From positions 1 through 40,060 of the forward strand of contig QHVM01000007.1 in assembly GCA_003223555.1 (NCBI GenBank): 40,060 nt of DNA, in the 5' to 3' direction. The notes beneath the pieces were generated by a model, which had not been told where the DNA came from, did not search any database, and was given only the letters and a program-made list of their open reading frames with translations. The DNA is from Acidobacteriota bacterium (GTDB lineage Bacteria > Acidobacteriota > Vicinamibacteria > Fen-336). The translations under genes were made by a program, and so were the position numbers. Below are positions 18,172-26,553 of the stretch, piece by piece (positions within the stretch are counted from its first letter, which is position 1; the number at the start of each line of letters is the position of its first letter).

Positions 18172-19414
18172 GCTTCACCGCGGCGGCCGGCTACGGTGGC
18201 CCACGATCGGTCTCGCCGCCGTCGTCGGGATCGGCGTCCTGTGGCACGGCCGGGCGGCGCCCGCGCTGCCGACGGCCGAGGTCAAGACCGGCGAGCTGGT
18301 GGACTTCGTCGAGCTGAGGGGCGAGGTGAAGGCCGTCAAGTCGGTGACCCTGAACGCCCCCTCCTCGACCGACGGGGACCTCCAGATCATCTCGATCCTC
18401 AAGAACGGGACGGGGGTCAAGACCGGGGAGAACGTGGTGCAGCTGGACACGGTGAAGCTGCAGCGCACCCGCGAGCAGCAGCAGTCGGACCTCAAGCGCG
18501 CCGAGGCCGAGATCGAGGGCGCGCAGGCGCAGGCCCGCCTCCAGGAGGAGCAGAACCGCACCGAGCTGATGCAGGCCCGCTACGACGTGGAGCGGGCGCG
18601 GCTCGACGTCCAGAAGCAGGAGATCCTGTCTGCCATCGAGGCCGGGAAGACGAAGCTGCGCCTGGCCACCGCCGAGCAGCGCGCGCGGGAGGCCGAGCAG
18701 AAGCTCCGCGCGGGGCGCGCGGCCGCCGCCGCGGACATCGAGAGCAAGAAGCAGAAGCGGGCCAAGGCGCTCTTCGAGGTCCAGAGGGCGCAGCGCGGCA
18801 TCGAGTCGATGACGCTCAAGGCGCCGGTGGACGGCATGGTGACGATCCTCCCCAACTGGCGCGGGCGCTTCTTCGGAGCCAACGCCCCCGAGTTCAAGGA
18901 GGGCGACCGCGTCTGGCCGGGCGCCCCCCTGGTCGAGCTGCCCGACCTCAGCGCCGTGCGGGTGGCCGCGCGCGTGGACGAGGCCGAGCGCGGGCAGCTG
19001 AGCCTCGGCCAGACCGCGGTCGTGCGGGTGGACGCCGTGCCCGACAAGGAGTTCACGGGCACGGTGAGCGACATCAGCGCCCTGGCCAAGATCGACTTCT
19101 CGACCTGGCCGCCGCCCAAGAACTTCGACCTCGCGCTCCGGGTCGCCCAGAGCGATCCCCGCCTGCGGCCGGGGATGAGCGCGACCGCGCGGGTGGCCAT
19201 CGATCGCGTGCCGGGAGCCCTCCTGATCCCGGTCGCGGCTTCCTTCCAGAAGGGAGGCCGCACCGTGTCCTACGTCCTGCGCGGCGCGCGGTTCGAGGAA
19301 CGGACGATCGAGATCGCGCGGCGCAACCGGGAGCAGATCGCGGTGGCCAGGGGGCTCCGCGCCGGGGAGAAGGTCGCCCTCCGGGACCCGACCGAGGAGG
19401 CGTCACGACGCTGA
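18167..19414 (+). CDS. HlyD-type periplasmic adaptor 2
   Basis: 415 residues from GTG at 18167, overlapping the previous stop. A short N-terminal helix (WPTIGLAAVVGIGVLWHG) anchors it to the inner membrane with the rest in the periplasm. The biotinyl-lipoyl halves are around LNAPSSTDGDLQIISILKNG and MTLKAPVDGMVTILPN, separated by a long coiled coil (about 100-205). Beta-barrel strands (VRVAARVDEAERGQLSLGQ, VRVDAVPDKEFTGTV) and a membrane-proximal domain (VSYVLRGARFEERTIEI) complete the MFP layout. Three such adaptors in a row suggest a heteromeric adaptor ring or paralogue expansion (inference). Confidence 0.9.
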   Translation: MRLHRGGRLRWPTIGLAAVVGIGVLWHGRAAPALPTAEVKTGELVDFVELRGEVKAVKSVTLNAPSSTDGDLQIISILKNGTGVKTGENVVQLDTVKLQRTREQQQSDLKRAEAEIEGAQAQARLQEEQNRTELMQARYDVERARLDVQKQEILSAIEAGKTKLRLATAEQRAREAEQKLRAGRAAAAADIESKKQKRAKALFEVQRAQRGIESMTLKAPVDGMVTILPNWRGRFFGANAPEFKEGDRVWPGAPLVELPDLSAVRVAARVDEAERGQLSLGQTAVVRVDAVPDKEFTGTVSDISALAKIDFSTWPPPKNFDLALRVAQSDPRLRPGMSATARVAIDRVPGALLIPVAASFQKGGRTVSYVLRGARFEERTIEIARRNREQIAVARGLRAGEKVALRDPTEEASRR

Positions 19415-19434
19415 AGGGACGCCGGAAGCTGACC

Positions 19435-20715
19435 GTGGCCGCCGCCCTGGCGCTGGCTCTCGCGGCGGGCGCCGTGACGGCCGCCCGGCAGGCCGGCCGC
19501 GCGGGGCCCCGCGAGGTTCCGACCACCCACGTCAGGCGCGGCCGCCTGGAGCTGCACGCGTACGCCACGGGCGAGCTGCGCCCCAGCCGGTCGGGGATGC
19601 TGGTGGCCCCGTCGGTGGCCGGCACGCTGCAGATCGTCCGGCTGGCCCAGACCGGGACCCGCGTCCAGCCGGGGGAGGTGGTCTGCGAGTTCGACCCCTC
19701 CGAGCAGGAGTACAACCTCGAGCAGAGCCGTTCCGAGCTGCTCCAGGCCGAGCAGGAGGGCGTCAAGATCAAGGCCGACGCCGCCGTGCAGGCGGCGCAG
19801 GACCAGGTGGCGCTGCTCGCCGCCCGGTTCGCCCTGCGCCGGGCCGAGCTGGAGGTCAGCCGAAACGAGCTGGTGAGCGCCATCGACGCGCAGAAGAACC
19901 TGCTCTCGCTGGAGGAGGCGAAGCGGCGCCTGGAGCAGCTCGGGCAGGACGTGCGCTCGCGGCAGGCCAGCAGCGTGGCCTCGCTGGCGGTGGCGGACGA
20001 GAAGCGCAAGCGGGCCCGCCTCGGCCTGCAGCAGGCCCAGCAGAACATCGAGAACATGACGCTCCGCGCGCCCATCGGCGGCCTGGTGTCGCTCAAGGAG
20101 AACATGGACTCGACGGGCGGCTTCTTCACCACGGGGATGGTGCTGCCCGAGTACCGGGAGGGCGACCTGGTCCAGCCCGGCCGGATGGTGGCCGAGGTCC
20201 TGGCCACCGAGGACATGGAGATCCTGGCCAAGATCAACGAGAACGACCGCGCGAACCTGGACCCTGGGCAGCCGGTCGAGGTGCAGGTGGACGCAGTCCC
20301 CGGCAAGCGCTTCACCGGCAAGATCAAGACCGTGGCCGGCCTGGCCGCCCGGCGGTTCTGGGGCGGGGACGGGGCCAAGAAGTTCGACGTGACCTTCTCG
20401 ATCGACCGGCCCGACTCGGCCATCCGGCCCGGCGCCACCGCCCAGGTCACGATCGCGGGCCAGGCGGTCAAGGACGCCCTGTACGTGCCGAGACAGGCGC
20501 TGTTCGAGAAGGAGGGCAAGCCGATCGTCTACGTCCGGGAGGGCGCGGCGTTCCAGCCCCGGGAGGTCAAGATCGTCCACCGCACCGAGAGCCACGCCGT
20601 CGTGGATGGCCTCCGCGAGGGGACCGAAGTCGCCCTCGTCAGCCCCGAGGAGGCGGAGAAGAAGCCGGCGGCGACTTCCGGCCCGCCCGGCCCGGCGATG
20701 GGGGGCGCGCGGTGA
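19435..20715 (+). CDS. HlyD-type periplasmic adaptor 3
   Basis: 426 residues from GTG at 19435, the first usual start codon in frame; a CTG at 19411 overlapping the previous stop (CTGA) would be a rarer start. The signal anchor is AAALALALAAGAVTAARQAG. Lipoyl halves lie at LVAPSVAGTLQIVRLAQTG and NMTLRAPIGGLVSLKEN, with a coiled coil of about 110 residues between. Beta-barrel strands include VEVQVDAVPGKRFTGKI, and the end domain has YVREGAAFQPREVKIV, the very part that adaptor 1 has lost. It ends with a Pro/Gly tail (GPPGPAMGGAR) whose stop overlaps the permease start by GTGA. Confidence 0.88.
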   Translation: MAAALALALAAGAVTAARQAGRAGPREVPTTHVRRGRLELHAYATGELRPSRSGMLVAPSVAGTLQIVRLAQTGTRVQPGEVVCEFDPSEQEYNLEQSRSELLQAEQEGVKIKADAAVQAAQDQVALLAARFALRRAELEVSRNELVSAIDAQKNLLSLEEAKRRLEQLGQDVRSRQASSVASLAVADEKRKRARLGLQQAQQNIENMTLRAPIGGLVSLKENMDSTGGFFTTGMVLPEYREGDLVQPGRMVAEVLATEDMEILAKINENDRANLDPGQPVEVQVDAVPGKRFTGKIKTVAGLAARRFWGGDGAKKFDVTFSIDRPDSAIRPGATAQVTIAGQAVKDALYVPRQALFEKEGKPIVYVREGAAFQPREVKIVHRTESHAVVDGLREGTEVALVSPEEAEKKPAATSGPPGPAMGGAR

Positions 20716-21983
20716 GGCTGGGCAGCCGCCGCGCGTGGGTGCAGTACGTCCCCGACCTCTGGCTGGGGCTCGACAACCTGAAGCAGCACCGGCTGCGCTC
20801 GCTTCTGACCATGATGGGGATGATCTTCGGCGTGGCGGCCGTCGTGTCGATGCTGTCGATCGGCGCGGGGGCGCAGCAGCAGGTGATGGCCTTCATCGAG
20901 CAGCTCGGCGTGCGCAACCTGATCGTCGAGGCCAAGGAGGCCACCGACTGGCAGCAGAACCGCAAGGTCCGCCAGCTCTCCCCCGGGCTCACCTTCCAGG
21001 ACATGCGCATCATCCAGGCCAACGTGGGCGCGGTCGTGGAATCCACGGCCCGGAAGCGCTTCGCCCCCTCGAAGATGATCCCCAGGCCGCAGCGGGAGAT
21101 GCCGACCGTGTACGGAGTCAGTCCGAGCTACGAGCGGATCGGGGGCCTGAGGATCACCGGAGGGCGCTTCTTCGACGAGAGCGAGAACGAGCGCGCCGCC
21201 CCGGTGTGCGTCCTGGGTGAAGGGACCCGGGCCAGCCTGTTCGCCGGCAACGACGCCCTCGGCGAGTACGTCAAGGTCAACGAGCAGTGGTTCCGCGTCA
21301 TCGGGGTGGTCGGCCCGCAGCTCAGCCCGCAGACGGAGCTGGCGGGCATCCCCGCCCTCGACCGCAACAACCTGATCTACGTGCCCCTCTCCGCGGCGAT
21401 CTTCCGCCTCGAGGACACCTACAGCGAGATGAGGGACGAGATCGACGGGGTCTACCTGCAGCTCGAGACCCCCGGCGACACGGTGCCCACGGCCGAGGTC
21501 GTCCGCGGCGTCCTGAACGCCACTCACCGCAAGGCGGGCGACTTCAGCGTGGTCGTCCCTTACGAGCTGCTCGCGGAGCAGCGGCGCACGCAGCGCATCT
21601 TCGACGCGGTGATGGTGGCGATCGCTTCGATCTCCCTGCTGGTGGGCGGCATCGGGATCATGAACATCATGCTCGCGAGCATCCTGGAGCGGACGCGGGA
21701 GATCGGCGTCCGGCGGGCGGTGGGCGCCCGCCGGGCCGACATCATGCGGCAGTTCCTGATCGAGGCCATGCTGATCTCGCTGGTGGGAGGCGTCATCGGG
21801 ATCGGCTTCGGCTCCGGGATCTCCCGCCTCATCGCGTGGCTGGCCGGATGGTCCACGATCGTGACCCTGGCCTCGATCCTGCTGGCCTTCCTGGTCTCGG
21901 TGTCGGTGGGGCTCGCCTCGGGTCTTTATCCGGCCCTCCAGGCCGCACGCCTCGACCCCATCGAGGCCATCCGCTACGAGTAG
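20712..21983 (+). CDS. MacB/FtsX-type ABC transporter permease without its ATPase
   Basis: 423 residues from GTG at 20712. Layout: one helix (RSLLTMMGMIFGVAAVVSML), a large periplasmic MacB core domain (about 50-285, with VYGVSPSYERIGGLRITGG and RFFDESE), then three helices in the FtsX part (SISLLVGGIGIMNIMLASIL; LISLVGGVIGIGFGSG; ILLAFLVSVSVGLASGLYP) with the family motif REIGVRRAVGAR and a PIEAIRY end. MacB normally carries its ATPase N-terminal or next door; neither is present in the window. With the adaptors and TolC it would form a tripartite pump for a macrolide-, peptide- or lipid-like substrate, powered by an ATPase encoded elsewhere (inference). Confidence 0.92.
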   Translation: MRLGSRRAWVQYVPDLWLGLDNLKQHRLRSLLTMMGMIFGVAAVVSMLSIGAGAQQQVMAFIEQLGVRNLIVEAKEATDWQQNRKVRQLSPGLTFQDMRIIQANVGAVVESTARKRFAPSKMIPRPQREMPTVYGVSPSYERIGGLRITGGRFFDESENERAAPVCVLGEGTRASLFAGNDALGEYVKVNEQWFRVIGVVGPQLSPQTELAGIPALDRNNLIYVPLSAAIFRLEDTYSEMRDEIDGVYLQLETPGDTVPTAEVVRGVLNATHRKAGDFSVVVPYELLAEQRRTQRIFDAVMVAIASISLLVGGIGIMNIMLASILERTREIGVRRAVGARRADIMRQFLIEAMLISLVGGVIGIGFGSGISRLIAWLAGWSTIVTLASILLAFLVSVSVGLASGLYPALQAARLDPIEAIRYE

Positions 21984-22036
21984 CTCAGCCCCGGCCCGAC
22001 CGAGGTGGCGGCTCGCTGCTCATCCGAGGTGAAGCC

Positions 22037-23626
22037 ATGAGAGCCACGAGTGCGCTGCTGGCCGGCTGCGTGCTGGCCTTCCTTCCCGCCGCCGCCCGGG
22101 CGCAGTACGACCTCCCGCCCCCGGAAGGCCTGGCCGAGCACGCCCGCGAGGGAAAGCTGAGGCTCGCCGTCCCCGACGTGGTCCGCCTCACCCTGCTCAA
22201 CGACGCGACGGTGAGCATCGACCGGCTGCGCCACGAGGAGAACGAGCACGCCGTCAAGCGCGCCCACCAGCCCTTCGACCCGGTGGTCTCCGCCAGCGTC
22301 AACTCCACCCGTTCGACCTCGCCCACCGCCTCCCAGCTCCAGGGGGCCCCGACCCTGAGCGACCTCAACCAGCAGGGCCGCCTGAGCCTCGACCAGACCC
22401 TGGGGACGGGCACCCGGTACGCGATGTCCTTCACCGCGGGCAAGAGCCGGACCAACAGCGTGTTCGCCACCTTCAACCCCTCCTTCTCCTCGAGCCTCGG
22501 CCTCTCCCTGACCCAGCCGCTGCTCCGCAACTTCGGGCGCTTCCCCAACCGCGCGCCGATCCTGATCGCCGAGCGCGGGCTCGCCCAGTCGCGGGCCAAC
22601 CTCGAGGCCGAGCTCAGCGACGCCGTCGCCCGGGCGGTGAACCAGTACTGGGACGTCGTCCAGGCGCGGGAGAGCCTCGGGGTGCTGCGGAAGTCGCTCG
22701 ACCTGGCCGAGGCCACCTACCAGCAGAACAAGCGCGCCCTGGAGCTGGGAGCGCTGCCGCCCCTCGACATCTACCGCTCCCAGCAGCAGGTGGCGAGCCG
22801 CCGCGTGCAGGCCATCCAGGCCGAGTACGACCTGAGGCGGCTGGAGGACCAGCTCCGCCGCACGATCGGCGCCGACCTGGACCCGGCGGTCCACGGCCTC
22901 GCGCTCGACCTCACCGACGCGCCCTCACCCTCCGGTGACCTGCTGGCGGTGGACGAGCAGGACGCGTTGCGGAAGGCGCTCGACGCGCGGCCGGAGCTGG
23001 AGGCGGTGCGGCAGCGGCTGGCCATCGACGACGCCAACATCCGGCTGGCCCGGAACGACCTCCGTCCCGACCTCGGCCTCACCGGGTTCTATTCCTACGG
23101 CGGGCTCGGCGGCACCCAGCTCGATCCCGGCGTGAGTCCGCCGGCCGTCATCTCGCGGGGAGGCCTGGGCGACGCGCTCGACCAGGTGCGCGGGCGCGAC
23201 TTTCCGACCTACGGCCTGGCCCTGCAGCTGCGCCTGCCCCTGCGCAACCGGGGGGCGGAAGCGCAGCTGGCGATCGCGCAGGTGGTCCGGCAGGAGGGCC
23301 TCTATGCGCTCCGGCAGCAGGTCCAGGAGATCACGCTTCAAGTGCGAAGCGCCGTCCAGCAGCTCGAGCAGGCCAAGGAGTCGATGGGGGCCGCCCGCCT
23401 CGCCCGCGACCTGGGCCAGAAGAACCTGGAGGCGGAGCAGCGCAAGTACGAGCTGGGCGCGCAGACGATCTTCTTCGTGCTCGAGGCCCAGACGCAGCTC
23501 GCCCAGTCGGAGGTCAGCCTGCTCCAGGCCGAGATCGGCTACCAGCGCGCGGTGACCGGGCTCCAGCGCGCCACGGGCGAGCTGCTCGTCCGGCACCAGG
23601 TGGAGATCGCCGAGGCGCGCCGGTGA
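22037..23626 (+). CDS. TolC-family outer-membrane efflux protein
   Basis: 529 residues from ATG at 22037, preceded by a good Shine-Dalgarno (GAGGTGA). Signal peptide MRATSALLAGCVLAFLPAAARA. Two OEP repeats are visible: the first with LSLTQPLLRNFG (a common OEP strand motif) and LEAELSDAVARAVNQYWDVV; the second with LRLPLRNRGAEAQLA and helical hairpins ending QRKYELGAQTIFFVLEAQ. Coiled helices rich in Gln, Ala and Glu form the periplasmic barrel. It closes the efflux operon, 53 nt after the permease stop, and stops nine bases before a convergent gene. Confidence 0.92.
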   Translation: MRATSALLAGCVLAFLPAAARAQYDLPPPEGLAEHAREGKLRLAVPDVVRLTLLNDATVSIDRLRHEENEHAVKRAHQPFDPVVSASVNSTRSTSPTASQLQGAPTLSDLNQQGRLSLDQTLGTGTRYAMSFTAGKSRTNSVFATFNPSFSSSLGLSLTQPLLRNFGRFPNRAPILIAERGLAQSRANLEAELSDAVARAVNQYWDVVQARESLGVLRKSLDLAEATYQQNKRALELGALPPLDIYRSQQQVASRRVQAIQAEYDLRRLEDQLRRTIGADLDPAVHGLALDLTDAPSPSGDLLAVDEQDALRKALDARPELEAVRQRLAIDDANIRLARNDLRPDLGLTGFYSYGGLGGTQLDPGVSPPAVISRGGLGDALDQVRGRDFPTYGLALQLRLPLRNRGAEAQLAIAQVVRQEGLYALRQQVQEITLQVRSAVQQLEQAKESMGAARLARDLGQKNLEAEQRKYELGAQTIFFVLEAQTQLAQSEVSLLQAEIGYQRAVTGLQRATGELLVRHQVEIAEARR

Positions 23627-23635
23627 GGCTTCGCT

Positions 23636-24169
23636 TCAGGGCTGGGGAAGGCGGCCGCGCCGCCGCCGTCCCAGCTCGCGCAGCGCCTCTTCGTGCGTGG
23701 CCAGGAAGAGCTGGTCCTTGGGGCGGCCCACGGCGGCCTTGGAGGCGACAATGTCCTTGAGGCTCGCCACGGGAACGTCGATGCCCTCGATCGAGAAGAC
23801 CCGCCGTCGCGACCAGACCTCGTCGAAGGTGAAGCCGGCCATGACCGGCGTGAGGTCGATCAGCAGTCCGTGGCCGTCGGCGCGCACGAGCGCCCGGCGC
23901 GCCACGACCTCCCGCGCGAGGAGTTCGTCGAGGGGCTTGCCGAGCGGCTCATCGGCGCACCAGAGCCGGAAGCCCTGCGCCTCGCAGGCGAGCCAGGCCT
24001 TCAGCTCGTTGGCGGGATCGGCAGGAAGGAAGAGGTCACGGTCCTCGGTGTTGAAGTGGGTGGAGCCGGAGCCGTAGTAGTTCACGCCCCAGACGCCGAT
24101 CACGACGAACCGGACCCGCTCGCGGTTCAGCGCCGCCATGAGCGCGGCGAAGGGTTTCCGGCGCTTCAA
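23636..24169 (-). CDS. Nucleotidyltransferase-fold protein (AbiEii/DUF6036-like)
   Basis: 177 residues if it starts at TTG 24169, whose TTGA overlaps the stop of the preceding small gene; ATG at 24139 would give 167. The N-terminus carries VRFVVIGVWGVNYYGSGS and THFNTEDRDLFLPAD: a G-x-G-like loop then TEDRDL where the family has T-x-D-x-D, the metal-binding pair. ISLTP-like strand LLIDLTPVMAGFTFDEVW and a SLKDIVASKAAVGRPKDQ helix complete the fold. Members include type IV toxins and small house-keeping nucleotidyltransferases. With the 73-residue partner it could be a toxin-antitoxin-like pair, but this is not established. Confidence 0.65.
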   Translation of the reverse strand: MKRRKPFAALMAALNRERVRFVVIGVWGVNYYGSGSTHFNTEDRDLFLPADPANELKAWLACEAQGFRLWCADEPLGKPLDELLAREVVARRALVRADGHGLLIDLTPVMAGFTFDEVWSRRRVFSIEGIDVPVASLKDIVASKAAVGRPKDQLFLATHEEALRELGRRRRGRLPQP

Positions 24170-24387
24170 CGCGACCGTCGGACGCGGGCGAAATACTCCC
24201 GAGACTCGCGCAACACGGTTTCCACCCACGTCTTGTCCGCCCCGGACTGGTTCTCGGGCGCGGACTCGACCTCCTCGACCATGCGCAGGTACTCGTCGCT
24301 GAGCGGCACCGGCCCCGTCTCGATCCGCATGCGCCGGTAGGGCTCCAGGATGCGGACCAGCTCGTCGTACTCCGGGTCGTCGTCCAC
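24166..24387 (-). CDS. Small hypothetical protein, 73 residues, partner of the nucleotidyltransferase
   Basis: Acidic N-terminus (MDDDPEYDELVRILEPYRRM) then a helical stretch with IETGPVPLSDEYLRMVEEVE and a basic end (RESREYFARVRRSR). No membrane segment. The composition is that of a real protein, unlike the Arg/Ala-rich frame that overlaps it. Its stop overlaps the nucleotidyltransferase's TTG start (TTGA), so the two should be translated together. Small acidic partners before a nucleotidyltransferase are a common toxin-antitoxin layout, but I do not recognise a family. Confidence 0.6.
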   Translation of the reverse strand: MDDDPEYDELVRILEPYRRMRIETGPVPLSDEYLRMVEEVESAPENQSGADKTWVETVLRESREYFARVRRSR

Positions 24388-24682
24388 GGATCTGATGATA
24401 ACGCGGGAGACCCGTCTGGCGCCGTTCGGGCCGCGCTCTCTCGAGCTGCGCGATCAGTCGACGGCAGACAAGCAGCGGGACGCAGCCGATCACGCCGAAA
24501 GCGCAATCGATCAGCCGCCCGGAGCCGGGGATTCCCCGGACCGTTCCCGCCACCAGGGCGAACGGGACGACGAGCCCGCACGCGGTGATGCCGACGTCGA
24601 CGACCCACGGGTAGCGAACGGATCGCGCCATGCCCCCACGAAAGCCACCGCGATCACCAAATGGCCGAAGGGGTGCCGCGCG
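24388..24682 (-). pseudogene. Remnant of a small membrane protein
   Basis: Between the radical SAM stop and the 73-residue gene, two minus frames contain hydrophobic pieces: HPFGHLVIAVAFVGAWRDP (about 24620-24680) in one, and from ATG 24631 VRYPWVVDVGITACGLVV and IDCAFGVIGCVPLLVCRRL in another. They would join as a three-helix protein if shifted near 24630. The second frame has no stop here and runs into the nucleotidyltransferase frame at 23636 through Arg/Gly-rich shadow sequence, so a real 331-residue fusion is unlikely but not excluded. Confidence 0.4.
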
Positions 24683-26110
24683 CTATGCCACGTCCCGCTC
24701 GGTTCCTTCACCTCGCCCGGTCTTCGCGGATCCCCGCTCATCCGCGGGATGCCGGCCGAACCCGGACAGGACGCTCTCGAGCACCGGCCGCAGCCGGCAC
24801 ACGCGGCGGCTCTTGATGACGAGGTCCCAGAGCGGCTCGAATTTCCTCCATCCGCCGGCATAGGCCACGTGGCGCAGCCGCCCGCCGGCGGTGTCCTTGG
24901 TCCGGGCCCCGCGGAAGATGGCGCGCCAGCGGTAGAAATCGCGATAGGCGCGCCGGTATCCCGACTCGAGGGTCTCGGCCGTCATCCGCCGGGTGCGGAA
25001 GACGACGTGGCGGGTGTCGTAGAGGTCCCAGTTGCGATGCAGGATCCGGCCTTCGGCCTCCATCCTCTGGAAGAGGGCCGTCCCCGGATAGGGCGTCAGG
25101 ACATGGAACGTCGCGGTCTCGACGCCGTTCTCGATCGCCCACTCCACCGTGCGATCGAAGACGGAGTCGTCGTCCTCGTCCATGCCGAAGACGAAGCTGC
25201 CGTTGACCATCACGCCGAGGTCGTGCAGGCGGCGGATCGCGGCCCCGTAGTCGCGATGCAGGTTCTGGGCCTTGCGCTGGGCGCGCAGGGCCTCGGGGTT
25301 CAGCGTCTCGAACCCCACGAACAGGCTGCGGAGCCCGCAGGCCGCGGCGCTTTCCAGCAGACGAGGCCGGAGAACGGAAGAGACGGTTCCCGCGGCCTGC
25401 CACAACCGCCCCATGCCGCGCATGCCGGCGAAGAGGGCCGCCGCGAAGCGGGCGTCGCCGAGGAGGTGGTCGTCGAGGAAGTAGAGATGCCGCCCGGGCA
25501 GGCGCTCGATCTCCGCCAGCGCGGCGTCGACCTTCTGGGTGTAGAAGCCGCGCCCGCCGTCGAAGAAGGCGACCTTGTAGCAGAAGTCGCAGACGTGCGG
25601 GCAGCCGCGGGAGACCACGATCGAGTTGGGCACCAGGTACAGGTGACGCTTGATCAGGTCGCGCCGGACGGGCGGAAGCCCCTCCAGGGTGCGCACGCGC
25701 GACTCGTATCGCGCCCGCGGCCGTCCGGCGCGCAGGTCGGCCAGGAACGCGGGCCACGTGTCCTCGCCCGGTCCCCGGAAGATCGTGTCGGCGTGCCGCG
25801 CCGCCTCCTCGGGGAGGGAAGTCACGTGGAGCCCGCCCAGGCACACGTGGGCCCCTCGCTTCCGGTAGTGATCGGCCAGGCGGTAGGCGCGCGACGCCGA
25901 TGTGATGTACACCTGGATGACGACGAGATCGGGCGTGTCGTCCAGGATGAGCTTCTCGACGTGCTCGTCCTGCAGCTCCACCTGATCGTCGGGGCCGAGA
26001 TAGCCGGCCAGGGTGGCGAGGCCGAGGGGCGGGAACAGCGAGTACTTGATCGGGCGGAAGTACGGGCTCAGGGCCTCGGTGAGCGCGGGCAGGACCATCT
26101 TGACCCTCAT
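24683..26110 (-). CDS. B12-binding-domain radical SAM protein
   Basis: 475 residues from ATG 26110. An N-terminal cobalamin-binding-like domain (LFPPLGLATLAGYLGPDDQV, VYITSASRAYRLADHYRKRG, CLGGLHVTSLPEEA) is followed by the radical SAM cluster in SRGCPHVCDFCYKVAFF (CxxxCxxC, about residue 190), then SAM-barrel strands (YFLDDHLLGDARF, SLFVGFETLNPEAL, NGSFVFGMDEDDDSVFDRT, HVLTPYPGTALF). A C-terminal extension (about 375-475) contains RWRAIFRGART and GGWRKFEPLWDLVIKSRR. Such proteins methylate or rearrange unreactive carbons in lipids, hopanoids or natural products; the substrate is unknown. It overlaps the YjbQ gene by ATGA. Confidence 0.88.
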   Translation of the reverse strand: MRVKMVLPALTEALSPYFRPIKYSLFPPLGLATLAGYLGPDDQVELQDEHVEKLILDDTPDLVVIQVYITSASRAYRLADHYRKRGAHVCLGGLHVTSLPEEAARHADTIFRGPGEDTWPAFLADLRAGRPRARYESRVRTLEGLPPVRRDLIKRHLYLVPNSIVVSRGCPHVCDFCYKVAFFDGGRGFYTQKVDAALAEIERLPGRHLYFLDDHLLGDARFAAALFAGMRGMGRLWQAAGTVSSVLRPRLLESAAACGLRSLFVGFETLNPEALRAQRKAQNLHRDYGAAIRRLHDLGVMVNGSFVFGMDEDDDSVFDRTVEWAIENGVETATFHVLTPYPGTALFQRMEAEGRILHRNWDLYDTRHVVFRTRRMTAETLESGYRRAYRDFYRWRAIFRGARTKDTAGGRLRHVAYAGGWRKFEPLWDLVIKSRRVCRLRPVLESVLSGFGRHPADERGSAKTGRGEGTERDVA

Positions 26111-26553
26111 CGTGGGAGTCCTATCACCACGACCGAGACCGTGCGCGGCCGCGGGCCGTCCAGCTCCACGAGGAGCACCCGCTGCCACCGGCCGAGCTGG
26201 AGGGCGCCGCCCACGACCGCCAGCGTCTCCGAGCTGCCGAGCAGCAGGGCCCGGCAATGGGCGTCTCCGTTCCGGCTCTCGTCCGGCGCGGCGTCCCGCC
26301 GCCGATGCAGCTCGTTGTGGCCGTAGAGGGCGTTCCGCGGCGCCAGCCGCTCGAGCATGCGCTTGGCGTCTTCGATGAGGAGCGGCTCGTTCTCGTTCAC
26401 GATCACCGCGGTCGTCGTGTGCCGGCTCTGCACGCAGACCAGACCGTGGCCGACGCCCGAGCGCCGGACCCGCTCCGCAACCAGCTCGGTCACGTCGACG
26501 AACTGGACCCGCTCCTGCGTCCTCAGCTCGACGAGGTCGCTGAAGACAGTCAT
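26107..26553 (-). CDS. yjbQ: YjbQ-family (UPF0047) protein
   Basis: 148 residues from ATG 26553, close to the usual 130-140. Conserved features: GVGHGLVCVQSRHTTTAVI (with the His-Thr-Thr-Thr motif), VNENEPLLIEDAKRML, GHNELHRRRDAAPDESRNGDAH with the invariant His residues, LLLGSSETLAVVGG and LGRWQRVLLVELDGPR. The family is reported to have weak thiamine-phosphate synthase activity and its true role is uncertain. Just upstream of ATG 26553 stands a perfect GC hairpin and no Shine-Dalgarno. A longer in-frame ATG at 26673 has a good one (GGGAGG at 26678-26683) and would read through a repeat, adding 40 residues. Its stop overlaps the radical SAM start. Confidence 0.9.
   Translation of the reverse strand: MTVFSDLVELRTQERVQFVDVTELVAERVRRSGVGHGLVCVQSRHTTTAVIVNENEPLLIEDAKRMLERLAPRNALYGHNELHRRRDAAPDESRNGDAHCRALLLGSSETLAVVGGALQLGRWQRVLLVELDGPRPRTVSVVVIGLPR

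Noticed and set aside
16909-20715. One open frame of 1268 residues over the three HlyD genes
   Set aside because: Its middle 415 residues are the wrong frame of adaptor 2, which has a clear protein in its own frame; the fusion comes from the break in adaptor 1.
23636-24631. Single 331-residue membrane-nucleotidyltransferase fusion
   Set aside because: The middle part is Arg/Gly-rich shadow overlapping a better 73-residue gene in another frame.
24683-26553. Biosynthetic gene cluster around the radical SAM gene
   Set aside because: No precursor peptide, synthase or tailoring genes are nearby; only yjbQ is coupled.
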